From assembly GCA_040400085.1 (NCBI GenBank), contig JBBAQX010000020.1, forward strand, positions 1 through 64,000: DNA of 64,000 nucleotides, written 5' to 3'. The first letter of the stretch is position 1. The number at the start of each line of letters is the position of its first letter. The DNA comes from HNR sp040400085 (GTDB taxonomy: Bacteria > Actinomycetota > Actinomycetes > Actinomycetales > Microbacteriaceae). Below are positions 50,703 through 58,855 of this stretch, piece by piece. The position numbers and the translations under genes are program-made. The notes below the pieces were generated by a model. That model made no database searches. It was given only the letters and a program-made list of their open reading frames with translations, and had not been told where the DNA came from.

Positions 50703-51613
50703 GCCAGTTATCCCGAATCGACTCGCACCTCCACCTCTGGGATCTTGCCGTGAGCGAGTACTCGTGGCTGACCCCCGCGCTTGGCCGCTTATACGACACG
50801 TTTACACCGGAGCAGGCAGCCGCCGAGCTTCGCGCGAACGGGGTTGGCGGTGCCGTTCTGGTGCAGGCCGAGGACTCGCTTGCCGACACGCAATACCTGC
50901 TCGACATCGCCCAGGCCCATCCGTGGGTGCTCGGCGTCGTCGGCTGGATCGACCTCGCACGCCCCGCCGAGGCCCGCACGCAGCTGGAGCGCTGGCGGGA
51001 GCACCCCGCGTTCTGCGGCGTCCGGCACTTGATCAACGACGACCCGCGCGCGGACTTCCTCGACCTGCCCGAGGTGCGGGAGTCGCTGTCGCTCCTCATC
51101 GATTGCGGGATGCCGTTCGACATTCACGACGCCTGGCCGCGTCACCTGGCGCAGGCTACTCGCCTGGCGTCCGAGCTTCCCGGCCTCACCGTGGTTCTTG
51201 ACCACCTGGGCAAGCCGCCGCGAGGTGATGGGGTTGAGGCTGGTGGAGCCGGGAGTGCTGGTGTCGCTGGCGCCGACCGCGAGCCAATGGTTCGCTGGGC
51301 CGCCGAGCTGCGTGAGTTCGCGGCGCGACCGAACACGGTGGTGAAGCTTTCCGGACTGGCTGTTGCCGGGCATCCGTTCAATCGAGCCGCATTGCAGGAA
51401 TGCTTCGACGTGGCGCTAGAGGCTTTCGGCCCCGACCGCATGATGTACGGGGGCGACTGGCCGGTGGCTCCGGACGGGTACGGGCAGACGTTGGCCGTCC
51501 TTGAGGAACTGATCGGGGAACTGTCGCGGGGCGAGCAGGATGCGGTTCTGGGGGGAACCGCGTCCTCTGTGTACGGGCTGGGTGCTCGCCCCGCAGATCG
51601 GCCCAGGGAGTAG
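50699..51613 (+). CDS. Amidohydrolase, probable L-fuconolactonase
   Basis: This 304-residue amidohydrolase-2 family lactonase starts at GTG 50699, overlapping the dehydrogenase stop. The metal motif DSHLHLWDL is at the N-terminus. Further ligands are candidates in VLDHLGKPP and MYGGDWPVAPDGYG near the C-terminus. In this pathway it opens L-fucono-lactone to L-fuconate. A Gly/Ala-rich insertion (about residues 180-195, VEAGGAGSAGVAGAD) is longer than usual and may be a local expansion. A TTGGGCC repeat array follows the stop. Confidence 0.87.
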   Translation: MSQLSRIDSHLHLWDLAVSEYSWLTPALGRLYDTFTPEQAAAELRANGVGGAVLVQAEDSLADTQYLLDIAQAHPWVLGVVGWIDLARPAEARTQLERWREHPAFCGVRHLINDDPRADFLDLPEVRESLSLLIDCGMPFDIHDAWPRHLAQATRLASELPGLTVVLDHLGKPPRGDGVEAGGAGSAGVAGADREPMVRWAAELREFAARPNTVVKLSGLAVAGHPFNRAALQECFDVALEAFGPDRMMYGGDWPVAPDGYGQTLAVLEELIGELSRGEQDAVLGGTASSVYGLGARPADRPRE

Positions 51614-51615
51614 GT

Positions 51616-51705
51616 TTCGGCCCGGCGTGGCTGGCCCGGCCCGTGTTCTGTGCCGGGCCTAACCGTACAGGCTGGGCCGAACCCTACAGGCTGGGCCGAA
51701 ACCGT
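51616..51705. repeat. TTGGGCC intergenic repeat array (copy 5) with conserved hairpin
   Basis: Includes the hairpin GGCCC-loop-GGGCC at 51638-51659 whose loop GTGTTCTGTGCC recurs at 58779 and 60023, then two CTGGGCCGAA units with an ACAGG filler at 20-bp spacing. Confidence 0.8.
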
Positions 51706-51731
51706 TACCCACGTTCAACGACCCTGCACAT

Positions 51732-51801
51732 ACGTCCGATGTCTAACCGTTATAAACATCGGACGTTTCGGGTTGACAGCGACAATGTCTCGGAATAGCA
51801 T
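51732..51801 (+). promoter_or_regulatory. fucU promoter with two fucose operators
   Basis: ACGTCCGATGT (51732-51742) and ACATCGGACGT (51756-51766) are one-mismatch copies of the palindrome in the 27-bp repeat, 24 bp centre to centre. TTGACA (51773-51778), a 17-base spacer and TAGCAT (51796-51801) follow. The operators lie upstream of the -35 box, unlike in the fucD promoter, so activation or looping is possible. Confidence 0.78.
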
Positions 51802-51836
51802 TGCGTAAATAACCAAACTCAAGGAAGAGGAGAACT

Positions 51837-52340
51837 GTGCTCACTGGAATACATCCGATCTTAACGGGTGAAATTCTGCTGCATCTGGATCAGATGGGGC
51901 ACTCGGATGCGGTCGTAATCGCGGACGCGCACTTTCCCACACATCGACTCGGAGCACGGGCCATCACCGTGCCGATGCTCACAACATCCGAGGTCGTCGC
52001 CGCAATTCGTACCGTATTTCCGCTCGACTCCAGCCCGGCGTTGGACCTCATGGCGAGCGCAGACGGAACCGTCCTCGACGTTCAGCGCGAGCTAATCGCG
52101 GCAGCCCACACGACGGCGGATGACGTGCGCTACTTCGAACGCTTCGACTACTACGACCTGGCCGAACGCTCCTACCTCGTGATCCGCACGGGGGAGACCC
52201 GCACCTACGCAAACGCGCTGCTGCGGAAGGGGCTCGTCGGGCCGTATAACCCAGGGTCGTATAACCCAGCGCCGAACGCACCGGCGTCGGACGCCGCAGG
52301 TCAGTACGCACCCGCAAGCGCGGATGGAGCCACCGCATGA
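51837..52340 (+). CDS. fucU: L-fucose mutarotase FucU
   Basis: This RbsD/FucU-family protein, 167 residues, interconverts alpha and beta L-fucose. The N-terminal signature ILTGEILLHLDQMGHSDAVV is followed by IADAHFPTH; the DAHFP pattern and later YFERFDYYDLAERSYLVIRTGE are family landmarks. The last 30 residues (GSYNPAPNAPASDAAGQYAP) are a low-complexity extension not typical of the family. GTG 51837 follows AAGAGGAGAA. It leads the importer operon and overlaps the ATPase gene by ATGA. Confidence 0.92.
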   Translation: MLTGIHPILTGEILLHLDQMGHSDAVVIADAHFPTHRLGARAITVPMLTTSEVVAAIRTVFPLDSSPALDLMASADGTVLDVQRELIAAAHTTADDVRYFERFDYYDLAERSYLVIRTGETRTYANALLRKGLVGPYNPGSYNPAPNAPASDAAGQYAPASADGATA

Positions 52341-53896
52341 GCCAGGAGCATCCTCTCCTCGAGGTCACCGGCGCCAGCAAAAGCTTCCCCGGGGTCAAGG
52401 CGCTGCAAGACGTGCGGCTCGACCTGCGGCACAACGAGGTTCTCTCGCTGATCGGTGAAAACGGGGCGGGAAAGTCGACCCTGATGAAGCTGCTGTCCGG
52501 GATCTACACCCCCGACGCGGGCGAATTCCGGCTGAACGGCGAACGGATTGACATCGCCAATCCCCGGCATGCGCAAGAACTCGGCATCAGCATCATTCAT
52601 CAGGAGTTTAACCTGATGAACGACCTCACCGTGGCCCAGAACATCTTCATCGGGCGGGAACCGCGCGGCGCGGGGTTCTTCGTCTCGGAGAAGCAGCTCA
52701 ACGATAAAGCGCAGCAGCTCTTTGACCGGCTCGGGCTGGGCCTCGACCCGAAGCAACCCGTCGGCCAGCTCACCGTCGCTCGTCAGCAGATGGTCGAAAT
52801 CGCCAAGGCCCTCTCCTTCAACGCAAAGGTGCTGATCATGGACGAGCCGACCGCTGCGCTCAACGACGCAGAGGTTGAAACGCTTTTCGAACTCATCGCG
52901 CGGTTCAAAAGCCCAGAGACGGGCGTGATTTACATCTCGCACCGCATGGATGAGCTCAGCGTGATCTCCGATCGCATCACGGTGCTGCGAGACGGGCAAT
53001 ACATCGATACGGTGGATGCTCGGACCACCGACATGAAGACCGTCATCTCTCTCATGGTCGGCCGCGAGATCACCAGCGAGGCCAGACCGGCCGCAGCCGC
53101 AGCCGCCACGGACAAAGCCGAGGTCGTGCTCAAGGTCGACGGCCTCCGCACGAAATCGCTGCTGCGGGATGTCAGCTTCGACCTGCACCGCGGAGAGATC
53201 CTCGGCTTCGCGGGCCTTATGGGGGCCGGACGCACCGAGGTGGCCCGCGCGATAGTCGGCGCCGACCCGCTCAGCGGCGGCACGATCGCCCTCAACGGAA
53301 AGCCGGTACGCATCGGCAGCCCGGCCGTCGCGGCATCCCTCGGGATCGGCTATGTCTCGGAGGATCGCAAGGCCCTCGGCCTTCTTCTCGAACGGGATGT
53401 CGCCGAAAATATCGCCCTCAGCTCGCTTTCCCATTTCACCACGGCTGGCTTTGTACGCTCGCGCGACATCCGCCGCTCCGCGACGGAATACGTCGGATCC
53501 CTCGCCATCAAGACGCCCTCGATCGCCCAGCAGGTCAAGAACCTCTCCGGCGGAAATCAGCAGAAGGTCGTGATCGCCAAATGGCTCCTCAAGGACTGCG
53601 ACATCCTCATCTTTGACGAGCCAACCCGTGGGATTGACGTCGGGGCCAAGGACGAGATCTACGCGCTGCTGAACAAGCTCGCGGCCCAGGGGAAGTCGAT
53701 CATCATGATCTCGTCCGAGTTGCCAGAGGTGCTGCGAATGTCGCACCGGATAGCGGTGATGAGCGAGGGACGGCTCACGGGCATCCTGCCCAATCGAGAG
53801 GCCACACAGGAAAACATTATGGAACTCGCCACCCGCTTCGGCTCCGAAGGCGTGCTTGCCTCGGGAGCCAGTTCAGAAGGAACGGATCTCATATGA
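52337..53896 (+). CDS. Sugar ABC importer ATPase, two domains (RbsA type)
   Basis: This 519-residue ATPase of the CUT2 class has two nucleotide-binding domains. The first has GENGAGKST near 42, LTVARQQMVEIA and LIMDEPTAALND. The second has a degenerate Walker A, FAGLMGAGRTEVA, normal for RbsA-type proteins, with LSGGNQQKVVIA and LIFDEPTRGIDVG. It drives uptake of a monosaccharide, by context L-fucose. It is translationally coupled to fucU and to the permease. Confidence 0.95.
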   Translation: MSQEHPLLEVTGASKSFPGVKALQDVRLDLRHNEVLSLIGENGAGKSTLMKLLSGIYTPDAGEFRLNGERIDIANPRHAQELGISIIHQEFNLMNDLTVAQNIFIGREPRGAGFFVSEKQLNDKAQQLFDRLGLGLDPKQPVGQLTVARQQMVEIAKALSFNAKVLIMDEPTAALNDAEVETLFELIARFKSPETGVIYISHRMDELSVISDRITVLRDGQYIDTVDARTTDMKTVISLMVGREITSEARPAAAAAATDKAEVVLKVDGLRTKSLLRDVSFDLHRGEILGFAGLMGAGRTEVARAIVGADPLSGGTIALNGKPVRIGSPAVAASLGIGYVSEDRKALGLLLERDVAENIALSSLSHFTTAGFVRSRDIRRSATEYVGSLAIKTPSIAQQVKNLSGGNQQKVVIAKWLLKDCDILIFDEPTRGIDVGAKDEIYALLNKLAAQGKSIIMISSELPEVLRMSHRIAVMSEGRLTGILPNREATQENIMELATRFGSEGVLASGASSEGTDLI

Positions 53897-54894
53897 CAAC
53901 GACAGAAACCAAGACCGTGTTAGCGCAACCGCGACCAGGTATCGCGGGGAGGCTCCGAGGGCAGCTCCAGCAAGTGTTGGCCTTTGCCAGCCTGATCGTG
54001 ATCGTGGTGTTCTTCGCGATTGCCAGCCCGCATTTCTTTACCAGTTCGAATATTGTCAGTATTCTGGTCGCCGCGACTGTCACGGGCATCCTCGCGCTGG
54101 GAACCACGTTCGTGATCATCACGGGAGGCATCGACCTTTCGATCGGGACCGGCATGGTGCTCTGCGGGGTGATGACGGGCGTCTTCCTGACCTATTGGGG
54201 CTGGCCGCTGTGGGCGGGCATAGTCGGTGCGATTGCCTTCGGAGCGCTTATCGGGCTGATCAACGGGGTGAACGTCTCCATCCTGAAGATTCCGCCCTTT
54301 ATCGCGACTCTCGCGATGATGCTCGTTGCCTCGGGTCTGGCGCTCGTGATCAGCGGAACCAAGCCGATCTACTTCAAGGAGACCCCCGGGTTTTCGTCGA
54401 TCATGAACCTATCGATCATCCCCGGCATGCGTTTTCCCTTGGGAGTGGCGATTTTCCTCGCGATGATCGCGGTCGCCGCCGTGCTCCTCTCATTCACGAT
54501 CTTCGGGCGGTATACGTTCTCGATCGGGAGCAATGAGGCTGCTACGGCGCTATCTGGCGTCAACGTGATCAAGTGGAAGGTTCTCATCTACACTGTCTCG
54601 GGCCTGTTCGTCGGGCTGGCCGGGGTGCTGTCGGCATCGCGGCTGAGTTCCGCGCAGCCAACAGGCGGAATGGGGCTCGAGCTTGAGGCGATCGCCGCCG
54701 TCGTGATCGGGGGAACCTCGCTGCAGGGAGGTAAGGGCTCGATTATCGGAACCGTTATCGGTGCCCTGATCATGGCCGTTCTCACGAACGGATTGCGCAT
54801 CATGTCGATCCCGCAGGAGTGGCAATCGGTCGCGGTCGGGGCGGTCATCCTACTCGCCGTTTACCTTGACATCTTGCGGCGCCGGGGCAACTAA
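53893..54894 (+). CDS. Sugar ABC importer permease (RbsC type)
   Basis: This 333-residue membrane permease has about ten hydrophobic segments. The RbsC-type signatures are TGILALGTTFVIITGGIDLS and, near the C-terminus, AIAAVVIGGTSLQGGKGS. It starts at ATG 53893 overlapping the ATPase stop. It forms the channel of the CUT2 importer with the neighbouring ATPase and binding protein. Nothing unusual was noticed. Confidence 0.95.
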   Translation: MTTTETKTVLAQPRPGIAGRLRGQLQQVLAFASLIVIVVFFAIASPHFFTSSNIVSILVAATVTGILALGTTFVIITGGIDLSIGTGMVLCGVMTGVFLTYWGWPLWAGIVGAIAFGALIGLINGVNVSILKIPPFIATLAMMLVASGLALVISGTKPIYFKETPGFSSIMNLSIIPGMRFPLGVAIFLAMIAVAAVLLSFTIFGRYTFSIGSNEAATALSGVNVIKWKVLIYTVSGLFVGLAGVLSASRLSSAQPTGGMGLELEAIAAVVIGGTSLQGGKGSIIGTVIGALIMAVLTNGLRIMSIPQEWQSVAVGAVILLAVYLDILRRRGN

Positions 54895-54958
54895 TCCTGC
54901 TATTTCTCAAACAACATTTTTCACAACAATAACTTTTACAACAAAGGAGTTAGCTCGA

Positions 54959-55948
54959 ATGAAAATCAAGAAAAAGCTCGTGACTTCGCTGCTGGGCGTG
55001 AGCGTGCTTGCGCTCTCAATGGTGGGATGCGCCGATAGCGCGTCAACCGGAACCGACGGTTCCAGCGGCTCCGGCGATCAGCCCTACGTCGCAATCGTCT
55101 CTAAGGGTTTCCAACACCAGTTCTGGCAGGCCGTTAAGCAGGGCGCGGAGAAGGCAGCGAAGGAGTTCAACGTCAAGATCTCGTTCGAGGGTCCCGACAC
55201 GGAAGCCGACGTCGATCAGCAGATCCAGATGCTGCAGACGGCGCTCGATAAGCAGCCGGATGCCATTGGTTTCGCCGCTCTCGACAGCCAGGCGGCGGAC
55301 CCTCTGCTGCAGCAGGCTAAGGATGCGAACATCCCCGTTATCGCTTTCGACTCGGGCGTGGACAGCGACATCCCCGTGACCACCGCGTCGACCGACAACA
55401 AGGCCGCCTCCGCCGAGGCGGCGAAGCAGCTGGCAGAGCTCATCGGGCACGAGGGTAAGGTCGCGCTCGTCGTTCACGATCAGACCTCGGTCACCGGGGT
55501 AGACCGCCGCGACGGTTTTGTGGAGTACATGAAGAAGAACGAGCCCAAGATTCAGATCGTCGATACCCAATACGGTGGCGGCGACCAGGCAAAGTCTGCC
55601 GATTTGGCCAAGGCGATCATCGCTGCTAACCCCGACCTGAAGGGGATCTACGGCAGCAACGAGGGCTCGGCAATCGGCGTGGTCCAGGCCGTTTCCGAGC
55701 TTGGCAAGGAAGGCGCGCTGACCGTCGTCGGGTTCGACTCGGGCAAGGCGCAGATGGATGCGATCACGAGCGGGCTCATGGCCGGCGCCGTCACGCAGAA
55801 CCCCATCGGCATCGGCTACGAGACGGTCAAGGCCGCGGTTGAGGCCATCGACGGCAAGACGCTGCCCAAGACGATCGACACTGGCTTCTTCTGGTACGAC
55901 AAGACGAACATCACCGATCCGAAGATCGCGGCAGTCCTCTACGAGTAA
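54959..55948 (+). CDS. Sugar-binding lipoprotein (RbsB type)
   Basis: This 329-residue periplasmic-binding-type lipoprotein has a signal peptide with lipobox SMVGC (Cys about 23), a Ser/Gly/Thr linker, then the RbsB fold: PYVAIVSKGFQHQFWQAVKQ, AIGFAALDSQ (here DAIGFAALDSQAADPLL), IPVIAFDSGVD and VVGFDSGKAQMD. It captures the monosaccharide outside the membrane; L-fucose is the likely ligand from context. ATG 54959 follows AAAGGAGT in an AT-rich 64-base spacer, which should give it higher translation than the membrane parts. Confidence 0.94.
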   Translation: MKIKKKLVTSLLGVSVLALSMVGCADSASTGTDGSSGSGDQPYVAIVSKGFQHQFWQAVKQGAEKAAKEFNVKISFEGPDTEADVDQQIQMLQTALDKQPDAIGFAALDSQAADPLLQQAKDANIPVIAFDSGVDSDIPVTTASTDNKAASAEAAKQLAELIGHEGKVALVVHDQTSVTGVDRRDGFVEYMKKNEPKIQIVDTQYGGGDQAKSADLAKAIIAANPDLKGIYGSNEGSAIGVVQAVSELGKEGALTVVGFDSGKAQMDAITSGLMAGAVTQNPIGIGYETVKAAVEAIDGKTLPKTIDTGFFWYDKTNITDPKIAAVLYE

Positions 55949-56015
55949 GGGCGGCGCCCTTGTCGGGGCTGCCCTTGCCGGGCTGGCTGCACGTCCGCCG
56001 CGCCCCAGCCCTCTC

Positions 56016-56098
56016 GGCCCAACCTACACCGCTCGGCCCAAGTTGCACGGCCCGGCCCAAGCTACAGCTTGGGCCGGGACCTCGCGACTTGGGCCGAG
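56016..56098. repeat. TTGGGCC intergenic repeat array (copy 6)
   Basis: Three CGGCCCAA units then two TTGGGCCG units, 19-20 bp apart, meeting at a palindromic centre. Between the convergent binding-protein and luxS genes. Confidence 0.85.
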
Positions 56099-56132
56099 CG
56101 CGTTGCTGCGGGCATCCGTCTTCGCCGAACCG

Positions 56133-56624
56133 CTACACGAGGTGGCTGCGATCGAACGCATCCACGCTGATGCCCTGGTCGAGCACAACTTTCGCCCACT
56201 CTTTCGCTGAGTGGATGCTGTGGTCACGATAATTCCCGCAACTATAAGCGTCGGTCCCGGGTACGTCTTCCCACTGCACGTGCTCTACTAAATCTTCCAG
56301 TGAACTCTTCAGCGCGGTAGCGACTTCGACGGTGGTAGGTTCTCCCCAAGCAATCAGGTGGAAGCCGGTGCGGCATCCGAATGGCGATATATCGATGAGC
56401 CCCTCGAACCTGGTGCGAAGCAGGGCGGCGAGGGTGTGCTCGATAGTGTGCAGCCCTGCGGTGGGGATCTCTGCAGCGTTGGGCTGAACGAGTCGGATAT
56501 CGAAGTTTGAGATCGCGTCACCCTTCGGCCCGTGTTCAACACCGATCAATCGCACATAGGGTGCAAGGACGAGGGTGTGATCTAACGAAAAACTTTCAAC
56601 ATCCGCAAGTTCAATATCGCTCAT
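56133..56624 (-). CDS. luxS: S-ribosylhomocysteine lyase LuxS
   Basis: LuxS splits S-ribosylhomocysteine into homocysteine and DPD, the precursor of the AI-2 signal. It is 163 residues. The metal site is complete: H59 and H63 in HTIEH, and C129 in YSCGNY. The catalytic Cys84 in PFGCRTGF and the general base Glu62 are present. The ATG at 56624 is divergent from the MTA/SAH nucleosidase gene, which makes its substrate; the spacer is 101 bases. Confidence 0.97.
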   Translation of the reverse strand: MSDIELADVESFSLDHTLVLAPYVRLIGVEHGPKGDAISNFDIRLVQPNAAEIPTAGLHTIEHTLAALLRTRFEGLIDISPFGCRTGFHLIAWGEPTTVEVATALKSSLEDLVEHVQWEDVPGTDAYSCGNYRDHSIHSAKEWAKVVLDQGISVDAFDRSHLV

Positions 56625-56725
56625 GCTGCAAGCCTAATCGAATTGGGTAATCGCGGGTTGGGATGCGTCATAAACGTTAAGCTGAGAGTAGTAACGTGCC
56701 CGTATGCAACGAAAGGCCCCTTTCC

Positions 56726-57319
56726 GTGACCGATAAAACTCTCCTGGTATTTGCGCACAGCGACGAGGCGAGCGCCTTTGCGGATGTGGAACATCTTGTG
56801 ACGGGCGTTGGCAAGGTGAATGCTGCGGTTTCGTTGGCTGCGGTGCTGGCCGGTGTCGCTCGTGCTGATGTTGCTCGTGCTGATGTTGCTGCTGCGCCTA
56901 TAGGTCGGGTCGTCGTGCTGGGAACAGCCGGGGTCGTTGGTGACGGCGAAGCTCGCCTCGACCTGGACACGGTGTATCAGATCACAGAGGTGCTGCAGCA
57001 TGACTTTTCGTTACCGTCGAGCACGTTGCAGCCCTCGGGGGACCTAGTGTTACCAGACGCGACGGCGATTATCGCGACGGGCGATGTGTTTGTGAAAAAC
57101 GATGAGCAGCGCGCACACATTCATTCGTTGGGCGCGTCGCTGGTCGACATGGAGGCGTACGCGTTTGCGTCGGTCTGTGAGCGTTTCGGGGTGCCGCTGC
57201 AGGTATTCAAGGTTCCCTCTGATTTTGCGGATAGCGGCACAACGGATGAGGAATGGGATGCGATCGTGTCGCGTAAGAGCGTGCAGCTTCGCGAATTTTG
57301 GGATGCCGTGCTGAGCTAG
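56726..57319 (+). CDS. MTA/SAH nucleosidase (Pfs-like)
   Basis: This enzyme cleaves S-adenosylhomocysteine and methylthioadenosine, releasing adenine and feeding LuxS. It is about 197 residues from GTG 56726 (GAAAGG upstream); GTG 56696 is an in-frame alternative. The nucleoside phosphorylase fold is shown by VVVLGTAGVVG, the substrate motif LVDMEAYAFASVCERFGVP, and FKVPSDFADSGTTDEEW. It is shorter than E. coli Pfs and lacks its exact N-terminus. A perfect 15-bp in-frame duplication at 56858-56887 gives ARADV twice. Confidence 0.85.
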   Translation: MTDKTLLVFAHSDEASAFADVEHLVTGVGKVNAAVSLAAVLAGVARADVARADVAAAPIGRVVVLGTAGVVGDGEARLDLDTVYQITEVLQHDFSLPSSTLQPSGDLVLPDATAIIATGDVFVKNDEQRAHIHSLGASLVDMEAYAFASVCERFGVPLQVFKVPSDFADSGTTDEEWDAIVSRKSVQLREFWDAVLS

Positions 57320-57455
57320 CCGCCCCGGCTGCCTGTTTCTGGGCCACGGTTCGTCCTCCGAGCGCAAGGTTTTTTCTCCCGCGCAGGCACTCTGGCCTGG
57401 TCTCGCGCTTGCCTGGCCCGGCGCTGCATATCCGCTCGTTCAGGAACCTCCGCCT

Positions 57456-57538
57456 GGCCCAAGTTGTACGGCCCGGCCCAAGCCGCAACGCTCGGCCCAA
57501 ACTACACCTTGGGCCGAGACCTCGCACCTTGGGCCGAC
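57456..57538. repeat. TTGGGCC intergenic repeat array (copy 7)
   Basis: Three GGCCCAA units then two TTGGGCCGA units in mirror arrangement, between the convergent nucleosidase and aldolase genes. Confidence 0.85.
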
Positions 57539-57566
57539 CATGCCTTACCCATGCGCCGCCCGAACC

Positions 57567-58646
57567 CTACACGCGAGCCGAACCGAGCTCCCCCTCGATC
57601 GCAGCCACAAAAGCGTCGATGTCTGCCTCTGTCGTATCGAAACCGCACATCCAGCGGACCTCCCCGGCCGAGGCATCCCAATCATAGAAATGGAAGCCCC
57701 GGGCTCGCAGCTTTTCCGCGACCCCCTTGGGTAGTCGCGCAAAGACACCGTTCGACTGCGTGTCGTAAGCAAACCCGAGCCCGTGGATACGTCCGTCGGC
57801 GATCCGTTCGTCGAGTGCCCCACGGAGGCGGGCCGCCATCGCGTTGGCGTTCTCCGCGTTCCGCTTCCACAGGTCGCCCTCGTAGAGCGCGATGAGCTGG
57901 GCAGAGATGAAGCGCATCTTCGAGGAGAGCTGCATGTTGAGCTTGCGCAGGTACTTCATTCCGCTCGCTACTCCGGGGTTTAGAACAACGACGGCCTCGC
58001 CGAGCATCGCGCCGTTTTTGGTGCCGCCTAGGCTGAGGATATCGACCCCGGCATCGGTGGTGAATTCGCGAAGGGATGCCCCGAGAGACACCGCCGCGTT
58101 CGAAAGCCGTGCTCCGTCCATGTGCAGCCGCATTCCGTGGCGGTGGACGTGATCGGCGAGTGCCCTGATCTCATCGATAGAGTATGCGGTGCCCAGCTCG
58201 GTGGTCTGCGTGATTGATACGGCGAGGGGCTGCGCGCGGTGTTCGTCTCCCCAGCCCCAAGCTTCGAGGTCTACGAGTTCTGGGGTGAGTTTGCCGTCCG
58301 GTGTCGGAACGGTGAGGAGTTTGAGGCCGCCGACCCGCTCGGGTGCTCCGCCCTCGTCCATATTGATATGCGCGGTCCTCGCGCTGATCACGGCGCCCCA
58401 GCGGGGGAGGAGTGATTGCAGGGCGAGCACGTTTGCGCCCGTGCCGTTGAATACGGGGTACGCCTCTGCATCTTCGCCGAAGTGTGCCCGCGTTACCTCC
58501 TGGAGACGGTCGGTGTACTGGTCGGTTCCGTAGGCAGATTGGTGGCCTTCGTTGGCTGTGCTGATTGCCGCGAGGATCTCTGGATGGATGCCTGAATAGT
58601 TGTCGGACGCGAACCCGCGCGCCTCTGCGTCATGCAATTGATTCAC
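57567..58646 (-). CDS. Low-specificity threonine aldolase
   Basis: This PLP-dependent enzyme cleaves L-threonine or allo-threonine to glycine and acetaldehyde. It is 359 residues from GTG 58646; a longer upstream reading frame runs into proline-rich repeat DNA and is unlikely to be translated. Landmarks: FASDNYSGIHPEIL at the N-terminus, FNGTGANVLAL, HMDGARLSNAAVSLG, and the PLP-lysine in SLGGTKNGAMLGE. Fold type I beta-eliminating-lyase family. It stands alone between repeat arrays. Confidence 0.9.
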   Translation of the reverse strand: MNQLHDAEARGFASDNYSGIHPEILAAISTANEGHQSAYGTDQYTDRLQEVTRAHFGEDAEAYPVFNGTGANVLALQSLLPRWGAVISARTAHINMDEGGAPERVGGLKLLTVPTPDGKLTPELVDLEAWGWGDEHRAQPLAVSITQTTELGTAYSIDEIRALADHVHRHGMRLHMDGARLSNAAVSLGASLREFTTDAGVDILSLGGTKNGAMLGEAVVVLNPGVASGMKYLRKLNMQLSSKMRFISAQLIALYEGDLWKRNAENANAMAARLRGALDERIADGRIHGLGFAYDTQSNGVFARLPKGVAEKLRARGFHFYDWDASAGEVRWMCGFDTTEADIDAFVAAIEGELGSARV

Positions 58647-58754
58647 ACACCCAAGTCTATCCGACCGCGGGCTGTGCTGCCCGGGTGCCCACCCGCGCCC
58701 CCGTCTCCACCCCCGTCTCCCCCCGTCCGTCCGTGTGCCCGTCCGCCCGCGCTT

Positions 58755-58817
58755 TGGCTCAGCGTGTAGTGTTTGGCCCGTGTTCTGTGCCTGGCCAGAC
58801 CCTACAACATGGGCCAA
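58755..58817. repeat. Palindromic intergenic repeat, degenerate copy
   Basis: A 63-base element that matches 59998-60060 at 56 positions, with the same loop GTGTTCTGTGCC; the right arm has decayed. Between the aldolase and AbiEi-like genes. Confidence 0.85.
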
Positions 58818-58855
58818 GCTCTGCGCGGGGGCGTCCGGAGAGGTGGGCAGCCCCA

